Shown piece by piece: positions 34,898 through 45,578 of a DNA stretch of 64,000 bases (positions within the stretch are counted from its first letter, which is position 1; the number at the start of each line of letters is the position of its first letter). Below the pieces are notes generated by a model that worked only from the letters and a program-made list of their open reading frames with translations, had not been told where the DNA came from and did not search any database. The stretch is from Amorphophallus konjac (Eukaryota; Streptophyta; Magnoliopsida; Alismatales; Araceae): NCBI GenBank assembly GCA_022559845.1, contig CM040120.1:162298334-162362333 (forward strand), given 5' to 3'. The position numbers and the translations under genes were made by a program.

Positions 34898-37800
34898 ATG
34901 CACCGTGAGGGTGATCAGGAAGAGAAGCGACTTGCGGAGGACTTTGCAGAGCTAGTAGAGATTACGGTGGCGGCGATTCGCCAGCTTTCACCTCTTCCTG
35001 AATCGTCTGATTCGGCGCTCTTTTCCTCCTCTTCCTGTTCCTCTCTTTCTTCCATGGCGGAGCAACATCCTTTGACCGAGACGTAGGAAGCCAGGCAAGG
35101 CACGAGAAGTTTGGTGTCGTAGCTTGAGCATCGCATGCACAGTGAGCTGGGCGAGGCCGAAGTAAAGAGGATGGAGAGACGTTACTGGCTTCCATGGCAA
35201 TACTACGTTTCTCTATTTAAGCCTCACGAGTCTAATCTGAATGCTCGTTCATGCCTTTTCTGTACTTTCCTCTTGGCTTGGAAGTGTGGGTTTCATTTCC
35301 CCCTCCACCCTATTGTCATGCGGTTGCTTCAGTTTTACCGACTGGCTCCTGTCCAGTTGGTTTCCAACTTGTACACTTATTTTTTCCTTCATCTTTCTCT
35401 GTCGCTCATGTAGGCTTCACACTTCATTGGAGCTTTTCAATTCCTTCTTTGAGTTAAAGGAGTAGACCCACGCCGGTAAGGGCTTCTTCTATCTTCAGAC
35501 GAGGAGGGGAAGGAGCTGCGTGTCCCTTTCTGTCAAAGATTCCTCTCATAAAGGGTGGAAGACCCAATTTTTTTGGGTGAGCTCATCCGCAGATGGCTCC
35601 TCCTGGGATTTCCTGACGGCGATCAATTTCCATCCGTCCATCCCCCTGACGCAAGAGGGGGTTTCTTCGGAGTTGGAGGAGGAGATCAGGGTTCTCCAGG
35701 AGAATCGCCGGTCGACCGCCGATGTCACGCTCCGACGCGGAATATCGGAACGCGGCAGTAGAAAGAGTTAATAATAATATGTTAATTTCCAGACATGCTG
35801 TGTCTTAGACTAGAGAATCAGAACATTCAGCATGATACTAAGGCAAGAAAATTCCATCATAATCATAACACCAAAATAATCAACATACCGAGTCTCATAA
35901 CATCCAGTCAATAAGGTACCCAAAAACTTTCAAAACTATCTATCAACTTGACATAGTTACATAACCATCGACCCAACAATTTTAACTCAATTATCATATG
36001 ACTCTGAAACAAAACGACTATCTTGACTATAACTTTTCTAAGGACATCTCTGCGAGGCTCTCTAGCTGGCTCGCTCCATGGTCTCCACTCCTGCCCATTC
36101 CCATCAGATTGAGAATCCTCACCTGAGCTACCTGAAAAGGGGGAAAACAACTGGGTGAGCGAACGCTCAGTAGGTAATAGCAGGCAATGTTTAAGTAATT
36201 AACCAGTTACATTAATGATATGCAATAAAGAGAAAGAAATAGCGATGCGATAAAAGAACAAAGAGAGCAAAGAACATGATCATAGAATAACAGGGCACTG
36301 GTCGATTAAGCATGAAATAAATAAGTCACGTAGTTAATTCCAGAGAAGGAATTATGTACAGGAATATGTCATAGACATCACGCTAGTCATGCACTCGGTG
36401 CAATGTCTCACCATGTCATTACAACTCCCCGGGGCACTCGTACTTTTCGGGCGCTCCTCCCAGGACCAGATCGGGCCCTTATGATGCGTTGGCATTGATT
36501 TGGTGGATCCAAGATCCCAAGTTATGTCTAGACATTTAAGAATTCGGCCAGGAAAGATATGAGTTCTCAAGATATCACCTGGGAAAATCCCGGGTTTGAT
36601 TAGCACGAGCCCTTCATGGCCCAATTACCGAGGCACACAAGAAAACATAAAAAAATCAGATGCTAGAAGGTACGCGGTCAAAACTGGGCCGCTTAACACA
36701 TAACATTGCCTTATACTGGGCCGTGCTAAGATGACTGGGCCAAAGAACAACCCAGCTGAAGCCAAGTGGGTACACGGTCTGGATAGGGGCCGCGCAATAC
36801 TTGAGCGGTCGGGCGATAGTCCGCTCCATTAACCAAACGTGCCAGTCTTGGCCGTTCAGTAAATGGGCCAAGTAGGATGGAGAAAGCTACCCCAAAAGGG
36901 CTCCTAGGCCACAATAGACATGGTGGAACTGAACCAGGGTCCAGCCCACTGTCCTTAGGTTGGCCTAGAGGCTTTCTGGGTCGACTTAACATGGCCTGGT
37001 TGAAGAACAATCAAGGATAATCGACTAGCAGGACTTGGCACTCAGCTAGAGTTACACGATCTCCGCTGGGCCGCGCCACGAGTAACACAGTCCGATTCCG
37101 ACCGTGCAACACTCAGACGGTCCAATGTGGTCCGTGACTCAGAACAGGGCAATCCATGCGATTCGATCGAGTTAATTAGGTGCAGGACTTGAGGTACAAC
37201 CTGCCTGGCGTCCTAGTGGGAATCCCAGGCTCGCGGGGGCTTACGGAGGTCTCATAATGGAGGTCCTAGTCCGACGAAAGGAGTATCCGGCGGAGAGTTC
37301 CAACCATTACAAGAGTTAGAGGGCTAGAATCATCGGAAAACAATATATGGCGGTCAGTCAACTCCACCGGAGTGGAATGACTGTCAAAACAATCCTAGTG
37401 TCAATATTTCTTTATAACATGTTTGAGATTAGCTTTATTGAAATGACGAATAAGGGCATGATGAAAGTAATCAAGAGAGAAAATTATCAATTCTTAACTT
37501 TCATATGTTCCTGTTGATATGTAGGTTTGCTAGCCTATCATTATAATTATTTAACTGAGATAGTTCATGCTAGAACAAGAATAAAGCAGCTCTGCAGAAC
37601 AGAACGGTTCGACCAGAACCGCTCCGAGGGCCTCAGCGGTCGGTCGACAGTCCGTTCAATCCCTAAAGGCCAGGGGCCAAACGGGGCCTGAGCGGTCTAT
37701 CGAGGGGCCGCGGGGGTCTCGACACGGTCTGGATATGGCCGTCCTGATCATGGAGGATCCAAAACGCGAAGATAACTAAGCAGTCAACTGTTGGCCGTCG

Positions 37801-40544
37801 ATCTCGACCACACGGTCTATCGAGGGGCCGTTCAAAACAGAGCGGTTCCTGTTGGACTACGCTAAGATCGCCATGCCCGACTTCGGTAAGCTCGGCTAGG
37901 GTTGGTAAACAACGAGCAATATTCACCACACAGAGTATGAAAATTAGGCAATAAGCCAGCAATGGAACGAGAATAAGCATATGCATATCATGGCCAGATC
38001 AATTTAATGTTAATGCCTACAAATCCCTACTTTAATCTAGGTTAAAGAAGGAAAACCCTAAATCTTACATGCTTCCACTAAAACTTAAAATTCTCGCAGG
38101 ATACTACATCGATTTTAGGGCTTTTTAGATCGTTAGAAAGAGGACTAAGAGATGAATCTAGCCATAATTGATACTTAAGGTTTGGTCTGCTAGAACCTAA
38201 GCAAAGGGAGAAGAGGGACTAGGTCGCCGGTCGCGCTAGGGAAACACCTCCAAGGATCGCCGGAATACGCCTTCGTCCACGCTTCTCGTCGGTCGCCACA
38301 TCATCCAATCTTTTCTAGGTCGACTAGGGTTTGATTATATTGGGTCAATTGAGTCTAGAAGGGTCGATTAGGGAGGATAGAGTCCTTCCTCCGCGGGAGT
38401 GCGTGAATCGCGCTTGACCGAGTCCGCGCCGCCTTCCGCCTCCAAATACTCCTACTGGGGCTAGGGTTTCGGGGAGAAACAGAGGGGAAACACTCAGTCA
38501 ATCAAGACCGTCCATTTGGGTCCGGTTTGGGGATAAATGGTCACGAATTGGGCTCGAATTCGACGATGTAAGGTCCGGTTAGGTTAAGTGTTGATTTGGG
38601 CTTAAACCCGTTAATTCAGCTCACTTAAAATTTTCCTTTGGGTTGGTCGTAGAAGATAATATGTCTAAGTTTTCTGACCTCTACACGATTATAATTTTTT
38701 CTAGATTTTTATAAATTGGTTGGAAATCTTACTTATCGTAATTTCCATAAATAAATTTATAATTTCCCTTTATTTTATTTAAGAATACACCGGGGTGCTA
38801 CAGCCGAGTTGATGACTACGGCCAACATGGAGGATTATCCCTCCCATGCGGTGCCGTCTCAAGGTAAGAACCCTAAGGTCCTGCGTCGCTGCTTCCGGGT
38901 CGAGCAGGTAGGCCCTCTCCTGATGTTCTGACTTTCGCTGCTCAGATTCTAGGTGGACGAATGACGAGGGGGAACAACCGTCGGAGCAGGAGATCGTCCA
39001 TCTGGAGGAGACGCCTACTCCGAGTGAACCCCAAGCTTCCGGGGGCCCCTCTTGTGCCCGAGATAGGGGCAAGCAGATTGCTCGGGGAGATTCCCCCGAG
39101 CGCCGTGGGGCCAAACGCAAGGACCCTGAGGAGCAGCTATTGCTATCCTCCATGAAGGCCTTGACCGCTGAGAAGAAGCGGTTATAGAAGGCGGGGGTCA
39201 TTCGCCCAGCTGAGAAGTGGGTCCGACCAGTCGAGGAGCCTTCAACCGAGGAAATCTGCCGTCTGGATCTCCCGTCCATCGAGCCAAAGACAGCTGTTAC
39301 TGGTAGGGGAGCCGTTACCGAGCCTGCCAGACCACAGACAGAGGCGATAGCCTCCAAATTCCCGACCACGGTTGGTGGGGCGCAGGACAAGGCGACATCC
39401 CGGCCCGTGCCGAGCGTTGTCGTCCCGAAAGTGGGGGCGCTCGGGGGGGATGCCCCGGTCCCGTGCCTTCCAAAAAGGACTCTCCCCCCTTCGCTGGTGC
39501 CTTTACGGTTCGGGCTTCTCTATATCAACGGTGCCGATCCTTGGTGCCATCGCTGAATCGGGAAGAAATCAGACGCGGTCCCCTCTCTTTACTCTTCGAG
39601 AGGGTTACGGAGGGCGGCTTGATCATGGCCCAGCTGGGGGCCGGGATAATCGATTTCTTCGCTCGACTGGACAGTGAAGAGAGGTCACTCTCTCGGGTTC
39701 GCGCTGAGTCCGATCGGAGGATCGGTTAGTTGACTTCTGAGCTTGAAGTCTTCTGACAGGAGGCAACTTCGTTTCGAGCTCAGTTTCAATCGAGCCAAGA
39801 GGAGGCTCGGACTCTGGCCGAGCAGCTGGCCCAGGCTTGCTATATGGCCGACCTGAAGGGCAAACTCCTGGAAGAGGAGCGTCAGTCATAGGTCGAGCGC
39901 TACGAGCAGTGGAGGGCCGAGCGGGAGGAGCTCAACAACTAGGTCCGAGGGCCGAGCGAGTGCAGGAGGAAGCCGAGGTCGCGCGGACTAAGGCTAAGGC
40001 GAAGTTGTCCGAGACCGAGAGGAAGTTGCTCGAGGCCGAGCAAAGAATAGCCGAGCTTGAGAAGGAGGCTGAGCGAGCTGGGGCAGAGGCGATCGAACGA
40101 TACAGGAGCTTGGAGGGTTACCATGCAGTTATCGAGAAGGCCGCGTTCTCGTACTACGAGCCAGGCTACCATCGGGGACTACGGAAGGGATTCACCCAAG
40201 GCTTCCATCGAGGGGTCATTGAGGCCCAGCAGTAGGTGACCGACGAGCTTGTATTTCCTTCCGGGCAACGCTACGACTCGGACGTGGATACTACCGACTC
40301 TCCCTCTCCGATGTCGAGCGAAGGAGGGAGTGAGGATGCCTGTAGTTTAGCAGAGGGATCGCCAACTCCTATCACCTCTAGAGGGCACGCGGTCAAGGCA
40401 GTTCCCACACAAGTGGGGTCAGTGCCTGGACCGATCGTCACCGTGGATACCGGGGGCAGATCTCCTGGCGCTGAGGATCCTACAACCGCCAAGCCTCAAG
40501 AGAAGTCGTGGGTCTCTCGGAGTCCCCCCATCTCCATAGATTAG
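34898..40544 (+). pseudogene. Gag-like 'putative gypsy-type transposon' gene of element G
   Basis: Start MHREGDQEEK at 34898, with in-frame stops near 35084 and 35118. A domain follows with FHFPLHPIVMRLLQFYRLAP and then, after an indel, LELFNSFFELKE and KGWKTQFFWVS. This matches the pattern of plant proteins called putative gypsy-type transposon (Transposase_28-like). Solo LTR B4 sits in codon GAG at 35722. The frame resumes at 38803, is cut by an 82-bp GT-AG intron (38864-38945, phase 1) and continues with a Glu/Pro-rich linker. A stop lies at 39185, followed by frameshifts and a long coiled coil (about 39700-40230). A Ser/Asp/Pro-rich tail ends at 40544. Exact function is unknown. Confidence 0.6.
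35723..38802 (-). mobile_element. Solo LTR B4 (gypsy-type), 3.1 kb, TSD GCCGA
   Basis: It starts TGTCACGCTCCGAC and ends CGGGGTGCTACA. TSD GCCGA lies at 35718-35722 and 38803-38807. The hairpin TGAGCGAACGCTCA is at 36156-36169. The conserved block with CTTACGGAGGTCT is near 37240. Inverted motifs such as GCGGTC-TATCGAGG-GGCCGC are at 36672-36810 and 37600-37850. No gag or pol is present. It splits the gene of element G in frame. Confidence 0.92.
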
Positions 40545-41340
40545 GAGGAAAACAAGTTCGATGTGCCAGCTCTTTTCTCTTCTTTTTTTTTGTTGCCATG
40601 TAAGGTTTACCCTTTCGATATATAATGGCAGTAATATTTAGCATTGAGTTGACTATTTCTTACCGCCTTTGGCCCGATTTGACCATCGTATCTGCAGTTA
40701 CTAAAAAGGTGGGGATTTTATTTGCAGATATCTCACGTGCAGCGACTGTCGTGGCACTGGCGCCTTTCCGATTTTCCATGCTTTGAATGACTTTCCACTT
40801 CGCGTGTCCCTATGGAAGGGCTATTGAGGGAAATGGAGTAACTGCCCTAGGGGAAGGGTTCCTGCCTTTCGCATTTTTTCAAGGTGAAAATTATATAAGC
40901 TGAGGGTTCGCCTTTCGGCTTATAAAAGGTCCCGAAGGGCGCCTCCACCTCTCTTCAACGCTTAAGGCTTTTCTTACAGTTCTTCCTCTTTCTCCCTTCT
41001 CGCAAAGCGTCTGTCTCTGTGCTGGGAGATTACCAGCGAAGCATGGAGGGCGATTCAGAGGATGATGACCCTCGCGGTTGCCAGGGTGTTCGTGCTGCTC
41101 CGACGTACAAGAAGGAAGGAGGACGGGGTGAACAACGTACGAGAAAGAAGGAGGCCTGGCGATGGGCTCACTCCCAACTTCTGGACTGCCGGCAGACGAC
41201 CTACAAGAAGAAAGGAGGCCTGGTCGTAGGCTCTCTCCTGCTCTCTTGGCTGCTGTTCGCGAACCCTTTTTTTTCTTCTTTCCTTTTCTTTCGCGGGTCG
41301 ATCGACCGACTGACCAACTGGTAGTCAAATGATCGATTGA
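40545..41340 (+). other. Non-coding, GC-rich; possible promoter
   Basis: It contains CTTATAAAAGG (40919-40929) between inverted CGCCTTTCGG / CCGAAGGGCG arms (40911-40943), then a pyrimidine-rich run. This resembles an LTR promoter, but no second copy was found. No gene is seen. Confidence 0.4.
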
Positions 41341-41623
41341 CGACGCGGGCGTGCCAGTCACATGAGTGACGATTTTATGATGCGCTCATTCTGACCCATG
41401 TCGGGCGAATGTGAGGTTCGGTCGGGACCAGCAGTCCGCCATACCATAAAGGCTATGGCGTTAATTACATCCCCCACGAGGAGGGAACACCTTTGATTAA
41501 TTGCCGAGATAGCGGGCTGTCGAAGCCGGATTAAAAAGAGCTACATGATGATCATGACGAAGACATGTAGGATGCACATGTTTATCGTGCAGAAGATGCA
41601 TAGTTCATGGAATTATGGATCCT

Positions 41624-41681
41624 CGGTACGTGGCGGAGGACGTAGGTCCGAAGACCACCGTCGCGCATAGCGAAGACTTCC
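41624..41681 (-). other. Conserved hairpin (copy in I)
   Basis: On -, GACG-GT-GGTC-TTCG-GACC-TA-CGTC is followed by CTCCGCCACGTACC. The inner loop is a UUCG tetraloop closed by C-G in RNA. Confidence 0.65.
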
Positions 41682-42035
41682 GACCAGACGTAATCCGGCT
41701 TTTCTGTCGACGCCATTTGATCTACCCGAGGATGTATGCATGGATGCACACATGATGTTCATGACCATATTAAGCATGATAATGGAATTGTGGAAGCAAA
41801 TGGTGATCAACCACGTTTATTACTCCCCATCGAGAAGAGGGAAGGCAACACAAGTGTGATAGCGAAAGCAAAGTGCTAACGGACATGGTAATGAAGATAT
41901 GATAACAATATAGTTCGGGCTCGCTTGGCCCCTCCCTTATTCAATTTATTACCCATTGTGATTTATTAACGCCAATCCCGAGAGACAAGATCCACTCGGG
42001 GGCAAATGAGCGATTAAAGCAACAAGAGGTTTCAA

Positions 42036-42341
42036 AACCGGCGCGACCCTACGATAGGTAGCTCATACGGCGCGATAAAACGTAGGTATAGCGTCTTAAT
42101 CCGGCGCGGCCATGATGAATGTTAATACGGTGCGAAGAAACGTAGGTATAGCGGCTAATACGGCGCGACCATACAGCCGGTTAAGACGGCGCGCAAAAGG
42201 GATGGGGCGCGCCGGTTTAGGGCGCGCCGGAAAGGCGCAAAGGAAAAAAGAAGGGATATGAGTCTAACGTTAATCTGGCGCGGGGGGGGGGGGTACCGCG
42301 CCGGATTAGGGCGCGCCGGCTAAGGCCGCGCCGTTCAACCC
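42036..42341. repeat. GCGCGCCGG motif array 1
   Basis: Spaced copies of TAATACGGCGCG and GGGCGCGCCGG, unusually rich in CpG for transposon DNA. Two further arrays lie at 43976-44133 and 44984-45163. Confidence 0.8.
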
Positions 42342-43943
42342 ACCCTTTCTATGAATTTTGCAACTATTGGGTTTGTTAAGTTTTGGGTGAGGATTCTGAA
42401 GTTATTTGGGGCCAATTGCTTATTGAATTGAAGTCCAGAACCCCGAAGGACGGTGTGATTAAGCCCGTGCGAGGTTCCTACTCGAGCACCGGGATAATTG
42501 GGTCCAGAACGAGCGTTTCATTAAGGCTTATTTAATCTTAATCTATCCAAAATTGGACAGCATCTCCCCTGAACCTGAAGAGTTGCAGGGGAGAAGCGGG
42601 GTCATGTTCACCTGTGGAACAAGCCCCTAAACCGCCGGTCTGCACAATGGCAGCCAGCAAACCCCAGTGGATGGAGTACCCCGAGGACTAGCCTGCTAGG
42701 GGCACCAAAATCCCGTAGGGGAAGAAACAGAGAGACGAAGCCGTTGACGGCAGGAGCAATACCCCGAGGACTAGCCTGCGAGGGGTGGACAGCCCACAGT
42801 GTATGACTTATCCCTTAGAGGAACCGACCATTAGGGAGATGGAACTCCGAGGGCTAGCCTGCGAGGAGCACACATCCCCGGTCTCCGTTGGGTCCTGGAC
42901 TGTTAGGGTCTAGCTCGTTGAACCAAGACCTCGTTGTTGCTATCTGCTGTGGGCTCAGGGAGAACATCTACCATCGGGAGGTAGGGTTCTTAGTTGCCTA
43001 GCAGTTCCGTGAAGCCACAAGGGCGTGTTCCCCTTCCCCAGATGATCGAGATAATGAGAAGGAAAACCCCGGAAACCATTCGGATGACCGTGATGCGTAG
43101 AGATAGTAAATGCATAGATGATGGAGGCCCATTACGAGGCATATGTTCGATCAGTTAGAGAGCATCGTTCAGGGGATGAAACCCCACGCGTGGCGGAGAG
43201 AGGCACGCGCAGAAGCACGGCTCCGTCCGAAAAGAGAGGGGTATGCGAGAATCCTGAGATTAAACAGGAGAATATTCGGAGGGGAAACCCCGGGGAAGGG
43301 ACGTCTCTGTAGCCCACGATGGTTCAGGGCATGGTAGGAGATTCGGGGGAAAGCGGAATCAGGGAATGATACGGAGAAAGCCTCGCGCGCACGCATTGGC
43401 ATACATAAGAAAGGGAAGATGAGGACCATTCATTCGACCCATTAAACCCAGCATTCAGCATGTATATATATATATATGTTACCATCCCAGAAACGAGAAT
43501 GGCTCAGCATTTACATAATCAGACTATGGCACCAGCGCCATTATTCGATCGCCGTTCAACAATAACAGAAGCAGAGGACGCTCATAGTGCAATAACAGGG
43601 AAAGAGTAGCAGAGAAAATCGTGTAGAGGGGGGAGGAGAATTGACTCATATCATCGTCGCTCCTCCCCCTCTCGCTTACATTGGATGGGTAGAAGTTTCA
43701 GAAGAGAAAACTGCGGAAAGCAGGAAAGGGATCAGCGCCCGCGCCCACCTGTTCCTGAAACAGGGTGTCGTAGAAGAAGAAGATGGCCGGTGGTAGCTCC
43801 TCTGAAGGAACCCTCACTCTCTGTACCTCAAGAGAAAAGAAACCCTCTCGAAAGCTCTCTCCCTCCTCTTTTTCTCTCTGTCTCTTCTGATTTTCTTCTT
43901 GATCTGTCTCTGGCCCCTCCCCCTTTTGTTGCTCTCGAACAGC

Positions 43944-43954
43944 CGTATATATAG
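43944..43954 (-). promoter_or_regulatory. Minus-strand TATA box
   Basis: GTATATATAGG on +, read as CCTATATATAC on -. Pyrimidine-rich + sequence lies downstream in the - direction, as in the D and E LTRs. Confidence 0.5.
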
Positions 43955-43975
43955 GGCATGAGTTAGAACGTTGAA

Positions 43976-44133
43976 CCGGCGTGGGATTGGCGCGCCGGGG
44001 GAGCCTTCAAGGCTTATCGCGCCGGGATCGAAGTCATCATCAGGGTGATTTGCGCGCCGGCATAAGGGCTGAAGATGGGGGCGCGCCGGTACAAGGGTCG
44101 AAGGTAGGGGCGCGCCGGGATAAGGGCATGCCG
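43976..44133. repeat. GCGCGCCGG motif array 2
   Basis: Five or six copies of GCGCGCCGG or CGCGCCGGG at ~25-40 bp spacing, just upstream (in - direction) of the TATA box. Confidence 0.8.
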
Positions 44134-44983
44134 GGCTGGTGCTCTATACGAGCTTCGAGCCATCTGGTGAGTCCGGAGATGATTCCGGGAGCCACCGTGA
44201 ACATGTGCTCTGCCGCTGCTCACTGAAACCTCGACGAGATGATTTGTCGAAGCTCCTAGATTGGCGTACGGCCCTTCTCGAGGTTCTGGATTGCTTTGGC
44301 CTGCTCATACGGGTTTTCCGCTGACACGGCCTTTAGCTCTATGATCTATGCCGTTGGCTCGGCCTGGCTTGTGCCCGAAGCTCCTCGAAAGGCGAGATAA
44401 CACCAGGGATAGTTCCACCCGAGCTGGGCGATCATTCGGCCACTAATGGGCCCATCTTGGCAGGAAGCCGTACCCGTGCCGAGTGATTGGGATCTTCTAC
44501 CGACAGAGCTTTCGGTCCTCCGTCTCGGAGAGCCGGGGGAGCTCCTTCATCCTCGGGAGAACCTCTTCATATGGTGGGGAACCATCGGATAGACCGTCGT
44601 CTTTGATCGGACAACGGGTGTAGTGTATGCGGCATGACAAAGTCGATGCCGGTTCATTGGGTAGGCTTGGTCGCACTGCCGGTTGGTTGACGAGTTTGTC
44701 TCGGCTCTCCTGAGGTGAAGTCCCCGTGTCCACATGGAGTGACTCGAGGCTCTGGCAGCTTGAGAAGTCTTCAATATGTTGATCTTTATCGGCTTCCGTA
44801 CTTCGGTGGGCCGGGTCATTCGTCCCTATGGCTTGGTCACCGACGATCATATTTTGAGTGCCAACAAATGCCCCCCAGACGTGGGTGTTGCGAGCAAGGC
44901 ACGAGTGCAGCAAGGCCGACTGATGAATTCCATCCGGACTGACCCCTTCTTTGATTGGCGGGCGCCCGGGATGGCCCTTAATT
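44134..44983. other. Unassigned spacer
   Basis: No gene or domain is recognised. The TGCCCCCCAGACG string near 44871 is of the kind seen in Tat-type LTRs, which is weak evidence that an LTR of the PMD-bearing element starts here. Confidence 0.3.
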
Positions 44984-45163
44984 CGGCACGGGCGTTAACC
45001 CGGAGCCGTTTAGATGTTAATACGGCGCGGCCTGTGACCCTTGGGCTTTTTAATCCGGCGCGGCCGTTGACGTTCATGCTTTGACCCCGCGCGCCTTTTA
45101 CCGGCGCGCCTTTCGCCTAAAGGGTTGTTAATCCGGCGCGCTAAATAGCGCGCCGGTTTAGCG
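44984..45163. repeat. GCGCGCCGG motif array 3, upstream of the PMD gene
   Basis: Contains GTTAATACGGCGCGG, TTAATCCGGCGCGG and GGCGCGCTAAATAGCGCGCC, the last a perfect palindrome-like hairpin. A CTATTTAT TATA-like box follows at 45178-45185. Confidence 0.8.
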
Positions 45164-45177
45164 ATGGGGGACTCCCC

Positions 45178-45185
45178 CTATTTAT
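45178..45185 (+). promoter_or_regulatory. Candidate TATA box of the PMD gene
   Basis: CTATTTAT lies about 400 bp before the proposed start codon, with a pyrimidine-rich leader after it. Confidence 0.45.
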
Positions 45186-45578
45186 CTTCCTTCTTCTTTG
45201 TTTTTTCTTCATTGCCCTTCATTCGCACCAACACTTTCTCTCTCTTCCCTTTCTTCTCTCCCTTTGGCGCCGAGAGCGGCGATTTCTTCCTTCGGGTGAG
45301 TGGACTTGCTGTCAATTTGGGTTTCGAAACCCATTCTTTGGACCCCGGGAGGCTTCTAGCAGGGCTTGCCCTCGGAGCTATTCCCCCGGTGTTCCTCTGG
45401 CCTCGGTGTAATGCCGATGGCTGCCTTTTAGGGACCGTTCCTCAGTGGACGCGTTCCCGCTTTTCTTCGGCAATTCCCTGTGCTGGGGAGACTCTGCCGA
45501 AATTTTGTCAGAAGTTCGCCTTTGATTAGCTATTTTCTGACTTTGCTTTTGTTTGATATGCCCCTTTTTGCTGCTATC

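Larger units (their letters stand above)
41341..43943 (-). other. Unassigned element I, probably Sirevirus-like, minus strand
   Basis: No coding is recognised. Assignment rests on the conserved hairpin (41624-41681) in the orientation of D and E. It also rests on a layout like the D/E LTRs: pyrimidine-rich sequence (43800-43930) to the left of a minus-strand TATA box. Three spaced copies of a CCGAGGACTAGCCTGCGAGG-type motif lie at about 42683, 42764 and 42849, with a 12-base G-run at 42282. Confidence 0.35.

Noticed and set aside
38779..39390. 203-codon minus frame
   Set aside because: It is antisense to the coiled-coil/linker coding of the G gene and has GC-rich codon shadowing only.
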